Assembly: GCF_018860705.1 (NCBI RefSeq)
Contig: NZ_JAHKQA010000064.1
Span: forward strand, 1-59,462
From: Citreicella sp. C3M06
GTDB lineage: Bacteria; Pseudomonadota; Alphaproteobacteria; Rhodobacterales; Rhodobacteraceae
Length of the DNA: 59,462 nucleotides
Reading direction: 5' to 3'
Position numbers and translations under genes: made by a program. Below are positions 36,828 through 44,538 of this stretch, in pieces. How positions within the stretch are numbered: position 1 is the stretch's first letter; every line of letters starts with the position of its first letter. The notes below the pieces were generated by a model that was not told the origin of the DNA, made no database searches, and saw only the letters and a list, made by a program, of their open reading frames with translations.

Positions 36828-37825
36828 TAAAGCCGCGCCACCACGAAATCTGCCAGCTCGATCAGAACCTCACGCAGGTCCGATGCGGGCAGGGCGCGCA
36901 TAGCGATCTTTGCCGTCTGGGCCCATTCCAGCGCATCGTCGCGGGTGGCGGCCAATGCGCCATGGCGGTTCAGCAAGTCCAGCGCATGTTCGAGATCGCC
37001 GTCGCGCTGGTCGCCCTTTTCGATGGTGCGTTTCCAGAAAGCGCGCTCGTCCTCGGATGCGGCGGCGATGGCCTTGATCACCGGCAGGGTCAGCTTGCGC
37101 TCGCGGAAATCGTCGCCGACATTCTTCCCCGTGGTCTTGCTATCGCCCTGATAATCCAGCAGATCGTCGGCGATCTGGAAGGCGATCCCCAGCGCATCCC
37201 CATAGGTATAGAGCGCCTGAATCAGCCCTTCGTCGACACCGGCGATCACGCCGCCAACCTCGGTCGCGGCAGAGAACAGCGCCGCGGTCTTGCCACGCAC
37301 CACCTGCAGGTAGATTTCCTCGGTGGTCTTCAGATCCTGCGCCGCGGTCAGTTGCAACACCTCGCCTTCCGCGATGGTGGCGGCGGCGTTGGACAGGATG
37401 TTCAGCACCCGCAGGTTGCCCGGCTCGACCATCAACTGGAAGGCACGGGCAAACAGGTAATCGCCGACCAGAACCGAAGATTTGTTGTCCCACAGCAGGT
37501 TGGCAGTGGGCCGCCCGCGCCGCTGCCTGCTTTCATCGACCACGTCGTCATGCAGCAAGGTCGCGGTGTGGATGAATTCCACCGTCGCGGCGAGATGCAC
37601 GTGAAACGGCCCCTCGTAGCCGCAAAGCCGTGCCGAGGCGAGCGTCAGCAGGGGTCGCAGCCGCTTGCCACCGGCGTCGACCAGATGTGCGGTAACCTCG
37701 GGAATGCGCGGCGCGTGTTTCGACGCCATACGCTGGCGGATCAGTGCATTCACCTCGGCCATGTCCTGGTCGAGCATCTCGGCGAGCCGGTCGTGCGGCT
37801 TTTTCATCGGCGTATCCAGACCCAT
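36824..37825 (-). CDS. ispB: Long-chain polyprenyl diphosphate synthase (ubiquinone side chain)
   Basis: A 333-residue prenyl chain-elongating enzyme. The first Asp-rich motif is in LLHDDVVDES, the second in IADDLLDYQGD; GGKRLRP and KTAALFS are conserved. Chain length cannot be read directly, but small residues ahead of the first motif suggest a long product (C40-C50), as for ubiquinone-10. The start at 37825 is chosen by family alignment. It runs opposite to ispE. Confidence 0.92.
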   Translation of the reverse strand: MGLDTPMKKPHDRLAEMLDQDMAEVNALIRQRMASKHAPRIPEVTAHLVDAGGKRLRPLLTLASARLCGYEGPFHVHLAATVEFIHTATLLHDDVVDESRQRRGRPTANLLWDNKSSVLVGDYLFARAFQLMVEPGNLRVLNILSNAAATIAEGEVLQLTAAQDLKTTEEIYLQVVRGKTAALFSAATEVGGVIAGVDEGLIQALYTYGDALGIAFQIADDLLDYQGDSKTTGKNVGDDFRERKLTLPVIKAIAAASEDERAFWKRTIEKGDQRDGDLEHALDLLNRHGALAATRDDALEWAQTAKIAMRALPASDLREVLIELADFVVARLY

Positions 37826-37891
37826 CGGATCCCCATATTCCTTGCCCGAACAGGCTCGACAAGGCGGTGGCACTGTCCTTACATCCTGCCC

Positions 37892-38107
37892 ATGGAAGAG
37901 CTTCTCAGAACCAACGACATAACGCTAATCCCGCTGGTGAAAACCCTTCTGGACGCTGAGGGTATAGACAGCTTCGAGCTGGACGTAAATATGAGCGTTC
38001 TCGAAGGGTCGATCGGCATATTGCCGCGCCGACTGATGGTGCGGCGCGATCTTGCGGATCAGGCGCGGCGCATCCTGCGACTGAACGGGGTGCGATTTGA
38101 GGGCTGA
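37892..38107 (+). CDS. DUF2007 family small protein
   Basis: A 71-residue protein with the pattern MEELLRTNDITLIPLVKTLLDAEGIDSFELDVNMS and MVRRDLADQARRIL of the DUF2007 putative signal-transducing family. It has no catalytic residues that I can see. Its 3' end overlaps the downstream methyltransferase start by 11 bases. Confidence 0.85.
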   Translation: MEELLRTNDITLIPLVKTLLDAEGIDSFELDVNMSVLEGSIGILPRRLMVRRDLADQARRILRLNGVRFEG

Positions 38108-38867
38108 GCCCTTCGCCGATGCCGAACTGCGCCGCGATGCCTTTCTTGGTGGAAAGCTGCGGCTCTGGCAGCCGGTCTCGGGCTATCGCGCCGGCATCGA
38201 TCCGGTGCTGCTGGCGGCGACGGTTCCGGCGCAGCCCTCGGAGAGCGTGCTTGAACTCGGCTGTGGCGGCGCGCCCGCGCTGTGCTGTCTTGGTGCGCGT
38301 GTGCCGGGGCTGCGGCTGGTCGGGCTGGAGATACAGCCTGCCTATGCGATTCTGGCGCGTCGCAATCTTGATGAGAATGGGCTGACCGGGGAGGTGTTGG
38401 AAGGCGATATCGCCGCGCCGCCCGAGGCGCTGCGGGCGCATTCCTTTGACCATGTCATCGCCAATCCGCCTTATTTCGACACCCATGCGCGAAGTTCCGC
38501 CGATGATCCCGGGCGCGAGCTGGGGCTCGCCGGGCCGCTGCCGCTGGCCCTCTGGGCGGCATTGGCGGCGCGACGGCTGAAGCCGCGTGGCAGTTTTACC
38601 GTGGTGCTGCGGATCGAAAAGCTGCCAGAGCTGCTCGACGCGATGAAGCCTCTGGGATCGTTGGAAGTATGGCCTCTTTCACCGCGCGCCGGGCGCCCTG
38701 CGAAACTGTTTTTCGCCCGCGCTCGCAAGGGTGGCCGGGCGGCATTTCGCCTTCATCCGGCGCTGGCACTACACGAGGGCGAGAGCCATCTTGCGGATGG
38801 TGAGGACTATTCACAGATCATAAGGGCGGCATTGAGAGAGGGCAAAGCGCTGCCTTTCCCGAAATGA
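38097..38867 (+). CDS. TrmN6-like (adenine-N6) methyltransferase, COG4123 type
   Basis: A 256-residue SAM methyltransferase with the amino-methylating motif NPPYFDT and the SAM loop LELGCGGAPALCCLG. The LRLWQPVSGYRAGIDPVLLA start is typical of tRNA1(Val) A37-N6 enzymes. The start is TTG at 38097, overlapping the DUF2007 gene; no ATG fits. The exact target is not certain. Confidence 0.85.
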   Translation: MRAEPFADAELRRDAFLGGKLRLWQPVSGYRAGIDPVLLAATVPAQPSESVLELGCGGAPALCCLGARVPGLRLVGLEIQPAYAILARRNLDENGLTGEVLEGDIAAPPEALRAHSFDHVIANPPYFDTHARSSADDPGRELGLAGPLPLALWAALAARRLKPRGSFTVVLRIEKLPELLDAMKPLGSLEVWPLSPRAGRPAKLFFARARKGGRAAFRLHPALALHEGESHLADGEDYSQIIRAALREGKALPFPK

Positions 38868-38982
38868 CCGCAACGTGTTGATGCATTCTTAAGGAATCTT
38901 TCAGCACTCTCGCAGCTGCGGCGTGACAGGAATCAAATGTTGTGCTGCACTGGAGGCTCAACCCAGCACTAGGAGGAAACAA

Positions 38983-39156
38983 ATGAGCTTGAGTTCGCAC
39001 CTGCAGGAACTGAAGAAGAAGCACCAAAACCTCTCTTCCGCTGTGGAACAAATGCAGCGGAGTCCCGGCACGAGCGACCTCCACGTCGCCGCGCTCAAGA
39101 AGCAGAAGCTGAAGATCAAAGAAGAGATCTCGCGTCTGAGCGGCCAGCTGCACTGA
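38983..39156 (+). CDS. YdcH family (DUF465) small coiled-coil protein
   Basis: A 57-residue helical protein with a heptad-like charged pattern (LQELKKKHQNLSSAVEQMQR, LKKQKLKIKEEISRL), typical of the DUF465 family of unknown function. AGGAGG lies 6 bases before the ATG. The 115 bases upstream (38868-38982) hold its promoter region but no other gene. A terminator follows. Confidence 0.9.
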   Translation: MSLSSHLQELKKKHQNLSSAVEQMQRSPGTSDLHVAALKKQKLKIKEEISRLSGQLH

Positions 39157-39178
39157 TCTTCCCCAGATGAATGACACC

Positions 39179-39211
39179 CGGCCCGGCGGCGTTCTTGGGG
39201 CCGCCGGGCCG
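39179..39211 (+). terminator. Rho-independent-like terminator after ydcH
   Basis: A 12-bp stem CGGCCCGGCGGC / GCCGCCGGGCCG with a nine-base loop, beginning 22 bases after the stop. No T-run follows. Confidence 0.6.
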
Positions 39212-39261
39212 ACCAGAGCAAGCGGAACCGGCGCCCCGATCAGACCGGGGTGCCGCTTGGG

Positions 39262-40158
39262 TCAGCCGAGCGGCTCAAGCTTGGCTTGCAGGCTTTTCCT
39301 CAGATGTTCGTGCCGCAACGGCAGCTGAAGCGCCTCGCCAAGGCGTTCAGGCGGCTCATCGCGGTCAAATCCGGGGCCGTCGGTGGCAATTTCAAACAGC
39401 ACGCCGCCGGGGGTGCGAAAATAGATCGCCCAGAAATAATCGCGGTCGATCTGTTCGGTGACGGTCATGCCCTCTGCGATCATCGCGTCGCGCACCCGCA
39501 ATTGTGCGTCTCGATCTGGCACCGAAAAGGCGACATGATGCACGCGCCCGGCGCCGTAGCGCGCCCTTGGCAGATCGCTCTTGCGCAGATCGACGCTGTT
39601 CGCGCCATTGCCGGGCAGGCTGTAGCGGGTCACATCGCCTTCGCGGGCGATTTCAGTATAGCCAAGCGTCGTGAGCAATCGTGCTTCGGCAGCGATATCG
39701 GACAGGCGCAATTCGACAGACTGAAACCCGCGGATCGCGACCTCTGGGCTGATCTCGTCGGTGGTCCAAGGAGTACGGGGATCGTCGCCCTCGACGAGGG
39801 CCAGCGCGTCCCCGTCGGGGCCGCTGACCTCTAGACGCTTATCTCCGAAGCGGGTGTCGAGCGTTCCGCCCAGCCGCCCCTGCCAGAACGCTGTCGCGCC
39901 TTTCGGTATGCTGAAGGCGGTTGTCGACACCTCGCCGGTGCCTTCGCGCCCGACCTTGGCGTTGGGGTGGGGGAAATAGGTCATCACACTGCCGGGCGTG
40001 CCCACCGCGTCACCGAAATACAGGTGATAGACATCCGGGGCGTCGAAATTGACCGTGGTTTTGACGCGCCGCAGGCCAAGGGTCTGTGTCCAGAACGCAT
40101 TGTTCGCCCGCGGGCTAATGCCAAGCGCGGTGACGTGATGAAGCCCATTTACAAGCAT
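39262..40158 (-). CDS. VOC-superfamily ring-cleaving dioxygenase-like protein (MhqO-like)
   Basis: A 298-residue protein with two VOC modules: GLHHVTALGISPRANNAFWTQTLGL, then RVHHVAFSVPDRDAQLRVRDAM, and GGVLFEIATDGPGF at the metal-binding end. The His-x-x-His-x-x-Glu triad of extradiol dioxygenases can be matched to H of HHVTA, H of VHHVAF and E of LFEIA. Members include the hydroquinone dioxygenase MhqO, but the substrate here is unknown. AAGGAG supports the start. Confidence 0.85.
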   Translation of the reverse strand: MLVNGLHHVTALGISPRANNAFWTQTLGLRRVKTTVNFDAPDVYHLYFGDAVGTPGSVMTYFPHPNAKVGREGTGEVSTTAFSIPKGATAFWQGRLGGTLDTRFGDKRLEVSGPDGDALALVEGDDPRTPWTTDEISPEVAIRGFQSVELRLSDIAAEARLLTTLGYTEIAREGDVTRYSLPGNGANSVDLRKSDLPRARYGAGRVHHVAFSVPDRDAQLRVRDAMIAEGMTVTEQIDRDYFWAIYFRTPGGVLFEIATDGPGFDRDEPPERLGEALQLPLRHEHLRKSLQAKLEPLG

Positions 40159-40244
40159 GAGACGTCTCCTTTCCTACCTGAAGATAGGCTGGAAAGGCTG
40201 TGTGCACAGGCGCAGCTGCGCGCTCGCGTGGTGCATCCGTGCAC

Positions 40245-40276
40245 AAAAACGCCCCGGACGGGCCAAGTCCGGGGCG
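40245..40276 (-). terminator. Rho-independent terminator of phaB
   Basis: Plus-strand A-run, then CGCCCCGGAC / GTCCGGGGCG, a ten-bp stem with a seven-base loop. Read on the minus strand the T-run follows the stem, which fits termination of phaB 17 bases after its stop. Confidence 0.88.
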
Positions 40277-40292
40277 TCTGGAAAGTGTCGGA

Positions 40293-41015
40293 TCAGACGA
40301 AGAACTGACCGCCGTTGGCCGAAATCGTCGAACCGTTGATGAAGCCGGCGTCATCCGAGGCAAGGAACACCACACAGCGTGCGATTTCCTCGGGCTCGCC
40401 GAGGCGGCCGGTCGGGATCTGTGCGATGATCGAGTCCCGCACCTTTTCGGGAACGGCCATAACCATTTCGGTCGCGATGTAGCCGGGGCAGATCGCGTTG
40501 GCGGTGATGCCGGCGCGGGCGCCTTCCTGAGCGAGCGACTTGATGATGCCCAGATCGCCCGCCTTGGTCGCGGCATAGTTCACCTGAGCGAACTGGCCTT
40601 TCTGACCGTTGATCGACGAGATGACGATGACACGGCCGAACTTGCGCTCGCGCATCCCCGGCCAGATCGGGTGAACGGTGTTGAACACGCCGGTCAGATT
40701 GGTGTCGATCACCTCTTTCCATTGCACGGGCGTCATCTTGTGGAAGGGCGCGTCACGGGTGATGCCCGCGTTGGCGACGACAACGTCGATCGGGCCAAGA
40801 TCGGCCTCGACCTGAGCGATGCCCGTCTTGGAGGAGTCGTAATCCGCCACGTTCCACTTGTAGGTCTTGATGCCGGTTTCAGCGGTGAAGGCGGCGGCCT
40901 TTTCATCGTTTCCCGCGTAGGTCGCGGCCACGTCGTAGCCCGCAGCTTTCAATGCCTTGGAAATCGCCTCGCCAATGCCGCGGCTCCCCCCGGTGACCAA
41001 TGCAACTTTCGCCAT
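40293..41015 (-). CDS. phaB: Acetoacetyl-CoA reductase (NADPH)
   Basis: A 240-residue short-chain dehydrogenase that reduces acetoacetyl-CoA to R-3-hydroxybutyryl-CoA for polyhydroxybutyrate. The NADP loop TGGSRGIGEAI starts at residue 8; the catalytic Ser (134), Tyr147 and Lys151 follow the SSINGQKGQFAQVNYAATKAG pattern. GGAGGG precedes the ATG. It lies downstream of phaA, separated by 162 bases that contain inverted repeats. Confidence 0.96.
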   Translation of the reverse strand: MAKVALVTGGSRGIGEAISKALKAAGYDVAATYAGNDEKAAAFTAETGIKTYKWNVADYDSSKTGIAQVEADLGPIDVVVANAGITRDAPFHKMTPVQWKEVIDTNLTGVFNTVHPIWPGMRERKFGRVIVISSINGQKGQFAQVNYAATKAGDLGIIKSLAQEGARAGITANAICPGYIATEMVMAVPEKVRDSIIAQIPTGRLGEPEEIARCVVFLASDDAGFINGSTISANGGQFFV

Positions 41016-41049
41016 GATGTCCCTCCAATCCGGCTTATATCAATAACCG

Positions 41050-41096
41050 GTAACTTTGTTACTAACTAAGGTCAACATGCGCAATCTTGTTGCGCA
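41050..41096. promoter_or_regulatory. Two inverted repeats in the phaB promoter region
   Basis: GTAAC-TTT-GTTAC at 41050-41062 and TGCGCAA-TCTTG-TTGCGCA at 41078-41096 are perfect inverted repeats 35-80 bases before the phaB ATG. A minus-strand -35-like GTAACA with TATAAG 17 bases on would place the first repeat over the -35 box. They are candidates for a PHA regulator site; which protein binds is unknown. Confidence 0.45.
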
Positions 41097-41177
41097 CATC
41101 ATTCGTCAGTGTGTGAGGCTGTCACGCCACGCATTTCCGCGCCACGAGGGCGTCATGGCGCGGAGTCGGGCGCCCGA

Positions 41178-42353
41178 TCAGGGGCGTTCGATGCACATGG
41201 CGACACCCATGCCGCCGCCGATGCACAGCGTGGCGAGGCCCTTCTTGGCGCCGCGACGCTTCATCTCGAACAGCAGGGTGTTGAGAACGCGTGCGCCCGA
41301 CGCGCCGATCGGGTGACCGATGGCGATGGCGCCGCCGTTCACGTTCACGATCGACGGATCCCAGCCCATGTCCTTGTTCACAGCGCAGGCCTGAGCCGCA
41401 AAGGCCTCGTTCGCCTCGACGAGGTCAAGATCGGAGACCGACCAGCCAGCCTTTTCCAGTGCCTTGCGCGAGGCATAAATCGGGCCCACGCCCATGATCG
41501 ACGGATCAAGACCTGCGGTCGCGTAAGACGCGATGCGGGCGAGCGGCTCGATGCCGCGCTTTTCGGCTTCGTCGGCGGACATCAGCAGCACACCTGCGGC
41601 ACCGTCGTTGAGCCCCGACGCGTTTGCAGCAGTGACCGTACCGTCCTTGGTGAAGGCGGGGCGCAGTTTCTGCATGCTCTCGAGCGATGCGCCGTGACGG
41701 ATGTATTCATCCTTTTCGACGATGGTATCGCCCTTGCGGCCCTTGACGGTGAAGGGGATCACTTCGTCATCGAACTTGCCGGCTTTCTGTGCGGCTTCGG
41801 CCTTGTTCTGCGACGCAACTGCGAACTCATCCTGCATCTCACGCGAGATCTGCCATTTTTCGGCGACGTTTTCGGCGGTCTGGCCCATGTGGTAGCCGTT
41901 GAATGCATCCCACAGGCCGTCCTTGATCATGGTGTCGATGTATTTGACATCGCCCATCTTGTAGCCGTTGCGCAGGTTCTGCGCATGGACCGACATCGAC
42001 ATGTTTTCCTGACCGCCGGCGCAGACGATGGAGGCATCGCCAAGCAGGATGTGCTGGGCACCAAGCGCCACAGCGCGCAGGCCGGACCCGCAGACCTGAT
42101 TGATGCCCCATGCGGCGCTTTCCTGCGGCAGGCCTGCATTGATATGTGCCTGGCGGGCGGGGTTCTGGCCCTGAGCCGCGGTCAGCACCTGCCCAAGGAT
42201 GGTCTCGGAAACGTCTCCCTTGTCGATCCCGGCGCGGGCGACAAGCGCTTCAAGCACGGCAGCGCCGAGGTCATGCGCGGGGGTGTTGGCAAAGCTTCCC
42301 CCGAAGCTGCCGACGGCGGTACGGGCCGCGGATGCGATAACGACATTCGTCAT
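41178..42353 (-). CDS. phaA: Acetyl-CoA acetyltransferase (beta-ketothiolase)
   Basis: A 391-residue thiolase that condenses two acetyl-CoA to acetoacetyl-CoA. The active-site residues are C88 (NQVCGSG), H347 (GHPIGASG) and C377 (CIGGGMG). Full length for PhaA. AGGAG precedes the ATG. It lies upstream of phaB on the same strand, so the first two PHB steps are contiguous; the synthase phaC is not in the window. Confidence 0.96.
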   Translation of the reverse strand: MTNVVIASAARTAVGSFGGSFANTPAHDLGAAVLEALVARAGIDKGDVSETILGQVLTAAQGQNPARQAHINAGLPQESAAWGINQVCGSGLRAVALGAQHILLGDASIVCAGGQENMSMSVHAQNLRNGYKMGDVKYIDTMIKDGLWDAFNGYHMGQTAENVAEKWQISREMQDEFAVASQNKAEAAQKAGKFDDEVIPFTVKGRKGDTIVEKDEYIRHGASLESMQKLRPAFTKDGTVTAANASGLNDGAAGVLLMSADEAEKRGIEPLARIASYATAGLDPSIMGVGPIYASRKALEKAGWSVSDLDLVEANEAFAAQACAVNKDMGWDPSIVNVNGGAIAIGHPIGASGARVLNTLLFEMKRRGAKKGLATLCIGGGMGVAMCIERP

Positions 42354-42381
42354 GGATTACTCCTCCAAGCATAAACTGACG

Positions 42382-42418
42382 AGGGAGGCTGCATCATATT
42401 AGGCAAGCCTCCCTTTTT
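42382..42418 (+). terminator. Hairpin with T-run upstream of phaA
   Basis: Stem AGGGAGGCT / AGCCTCCCT (nine bp), loop of 15 bases, then five T on the plus strand. It would terminate plus-strand transcription heading toward 42.5 kb; no plus-strand gene ends here, so it may instead act in the phaA 5' leader or block antisense reading. Confidence 0.5.
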
Positions 42419-42525
42419 GGGTCTTGCGCCCCATGCTTAGCGCGACCTTTCAGAGCGCGACAGGGGGTCTGGGAGGAAAGTAACCACTGGTAGCGCAAAT
42501 GATAGCGCAAAATTCTGTCGTAGGG

Positions 42526-43356
42526 TCAGCCTTGTGCGCGTTCGCCTTCGGCAATGCGCCATTCAGGGGAAACCGTGGGCGCACCAAAATAGTAGCCTTG
42601 AAGGCAGTCGAGCCCAAGGTCGGTCAGGAAGCTGGCGTCGTCGGCACGTTCGACCGATTCGGCGACGGTGAACATGTCGAACTGTTCGGCGATGCTTAGA
42701 ATGGCGCGGGCCATCACCTGATTGTCCGGATCCTCGGCGATGCCGCGGGTGAACGCACCGTCGATCTTGAGAATGTCGAAGGTGAAATCCTTGAAATGCC
42801 GCAGAGAGGTATAGCCCGCGCCGAAATCATCGACCGCAAAGGTAATGCCCTCGGCCTGAAGATTCGCCATGAAGGCCACCACCAGTTCGGGCACCAGCAT
42901 GGCAGAGCTTTCGGTAATCTCGAGGATCAGCCGTTCGCCGATGGTCGGATTGCCAGCGAGCCCGCGCTGCAGCGTTTCTGTCCAGCGGGGATAGCCGATC
43001 GAGCGGGCAGACATGTTGATTGCAAGCCGCAGCGAGGGAACATGGGCCAGCTCGTTCAGCCCTTCCTCAAGCGCGATGCAGTCGAGCATCCGGCCATATT
43101 CCGTGTCCTCTACCGCGCCAATGAAATCGCGGGCGGGAATGATGCGGCCAGTCTCGTCCAGCACGCGGACAAAGCCCTCGTGAAAGGCGGCAGTTCCCGG
43201 CCTGCGCGCCTGCACCACGGGCTGGAACGCAAGCAGCACCTGCTTGTGCCGGATCGCCATGCGCACGGTGTCCAGCATCGTCTTCTCGCGTTCTGTTACC
43301 GCGATATCGAGCGGGCTGAGCCTTGGTGTCCTGCCCTTTTTCTTGTCGCCCTGCAT
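42526..43356 (-). CDS. EAL-domain protein (cyclic-di-GMP phosphodiesterase-like)
   Basis: A 276-residue cytoplasmic EAL domain, without sensor or GGDEF domains. The name motif is E60-G61-F62 instead of EAL/EVL, but the other metal and catalytic residues look kept: N of NMSARS, E of LEITESS, DDFGAGYTSL, K of ILKIDG, E of VAESVE and Q of LQGYYFG. It probably still degrades c-di-GMP, though the altered motif leaves doubt. The start at 43356 follows GGGGA. The 388-base gap upstream contains the rpsD promoter and leader. Confidence 0.87.
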   Translation of the reverse strand: MQGDKKKGRTPRLSPLDIAVTEREKTMLDTVRMAIRHKQVLLAFQPVVQARRPGTAAFHEGFVRVLDETGRIIPARDFIGAVEDTEYGRMLDCIALEEGLNELAHVPSLRLAINMSARSIGYPRWTETLQRGLAGNPTIGERLILEITESSAMLVPELVVAFMANLQAEGITFAVDDFGAGYTSLRHFKDFTFDILKIDGAFTRGIAEDPDNQVMARAILSIAEQFDMFTVAESVERADDASFLTDLGLDCLQGYYFGAPTVSPEWRIAEGERAQG

Positions 43357-43486
43357 GGTCGTTTCCCCGTGGTGCCGCCTGATCGAGGGGCATAGGCCCC
43401 GGTCCATGCGCTACACTCGGTGCTCTCGCTTAACCGGTCGTAAAAGATCTCATTTGGAGCTAAATTCCCCGGCAAGGATCGCGCTG

Positions 43487-43515
43487 TTGACTCGGGCGAG
43501 TGATGGCCCTATTAG
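43487..43515 (+). promoter_or_regulatory. Sigma-70-like promoter for rpsD
   Basis: TTGACT (43487-43492), a 17-base spacer, then TATTAG (43510-43515). It is on the strand of rpsD and would give a leader of about 220 bases. The rest of 43357-43486 shows no gene. Confidence 0.55.
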
Positions 43516-43697
43516 CCGCCACTCGTTGGTGTTGGTGGCCCCCGCAAGGGGATGCCTGTCAGACCGGGGCGCCAAGCGCGATTCGTTGCGTGCAGGTCCG
43601 GGAAGAGGACAACGCCCTTTATCGCTGCGGCAAGGCCGGATGCGGGGCTGACTTGGAACGGTTGCTTGGACAGGTGTCCGCAACCCGAAGGTGGGAC

Positions 43698-43713
43698 CCG
43701 GTTCCGGAACCGG
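43698..43713. promoter_or_regulatory. Perfect 16-base palindrome in the rpsD leader
   Basis: CCGGTTCCGGAACCGG lies 31 bases before the GTG start and about 17 bases before the Shine-Dalgarno AAAGGAGA. In RNA it could fold into a hairpin near the ribosome site, which would suit autogenous control by S4 or merely be structural. Confidence 0.45.
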
Positions 43714-43744
43714 TTGCAGGGCCAATAATAAAGGAGATCAGACG

Positions 43745-44365
43745 GTGACCAAACGCACCTCTGCCAAGTACAAGATCGACCGCCGTATGGGCGAAAACAT
43801 CTGGGGCCGCCCGAAGTCCCCGGTGAACCGCCGCGAATACGGCCCCGGCCAGCACGGCCAGCGCCGCAAGGGCAAGATGTCCGACTTCGGTCTGCAGCTG
43901 CGCGCCAAGCAGAAGCTCAAGGGTCACTACGGTGACATGACCGAAAAGCAGTTCCGCCGCATCTTCTCCGATGCCGAGCGCGCCCGTGGTGACACCGGCG
44001 AGCTGCTGATCGGCCTGCTCGAGCGCCGCCTCGACGCCGTCGTCTACCGCGCCAAGTTCGTGCCGACCGTGTTCGCTGCCCGTCAGTTCGTGAACCACGG
44101 CCACGTGCTGGTCAACGGCCGCCGCGTGAACATCCCGTCGTACCGCGTTCAGGAAGGCGACGTGATCGAGGTTCGCGAGAAGTCCAAGCAGCTCGCCCTC
44201 GTTCTGGAAGCCTCGCAGCTGACCGAGCGTGACGTGCCCGACTACATCGACGTCGATCACAACAAGATGGTTGCGACCTTCGTGCGCACCCCCGGCCTGT
44301 CGGACGTGCCCTTCGCCGTCCAGATGGAACCGAACCTCGTGATCGAATATTACGCTCAGAACTAA
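43745..44365 (+). CDS. rpsD: 30S ribosomal protein S4
   Basis: A 206-residue primary 16S-rRNA-binding protein. The start [20 protein letters not shown] and [17 protein letters not shown] are characteristic of alphaproteobacterial S4. The S4 RNA-binding domain ([29 protein letters not shown]) is complete. The start is GTG with AAAGGAGA upstream. It is a stand-alone gene here, with a terminator after it. Confidence 0.98.
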   Translation: MTKRTSAKYKIDRRMGENIWGRPKSPVNRREYGPGQHGQRRKGKMSDFGLQLRAKQKLKGHYGDMTEKQFRRIFSDAERARGDTGELLIGLLERRLDAVVYRAKFVPTVFAARQFVNHGHVLVNGRRVNIPSYRVQEGDVIEVREKSKQLALVLEASQLTERDVPDYIDVDHNKMVATFVRTPGLSDVPFAVQMEPNLVIEYYAQN

Positions 44366-44390
44366 TTTCGGTTCTGCATCGCGCTACGGA

Positions 44391-44422
44391 AGGCCGCTCC
44401 CTTTGGGGCGGCCTATTGTTTT
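44391..44422 (+). terminator. Rho-independent terminator after rpsD
   Basis: Stem AGGCCGCTCC / GGGGCGGCCT (one G-T pair), four-base loop, then ATTGTTTT, 26 bases after the stop. Confidence 0.78.
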
Positions 44423-44468
44423 GCATGTTTTGAAGGCAAAGGCCCTCGGCCTGGGTCTGCTTTGATAT

Positions 44469-44484
44469 TTTACCAGTTGATAAA
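44469..44484. promoter_or_regulatory. RutR-like operator upstream of preT
   Basis: TTTACCA-GT-TGATAAA lies 55 bases before the preT ATG. It matches, with one mismatch to a perfect palindrome, the site at 48272 (TTTACCA-AA-TGGTAAA), and resembles the E. coli RutR site TTGACCA-N2-TGGTCAA. Binding by the TetR protein at 47528-48160 is inference. Confidence 0.65.
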
Positions 44485-44538
44485 AAAAACGACCCATGGA
44501 AGCCTTGCCGTAACACTATAGGCAGCGGGAGGCGACCG

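Noticed and set aside
36755..37873. A long plus-strand open frame across the polyprenyl synthase gene
   Set aside because: It is antisense to a conserved enzyme with both DDxxD motifs; only its last part (from 37892) is the real DUF2007 gene.
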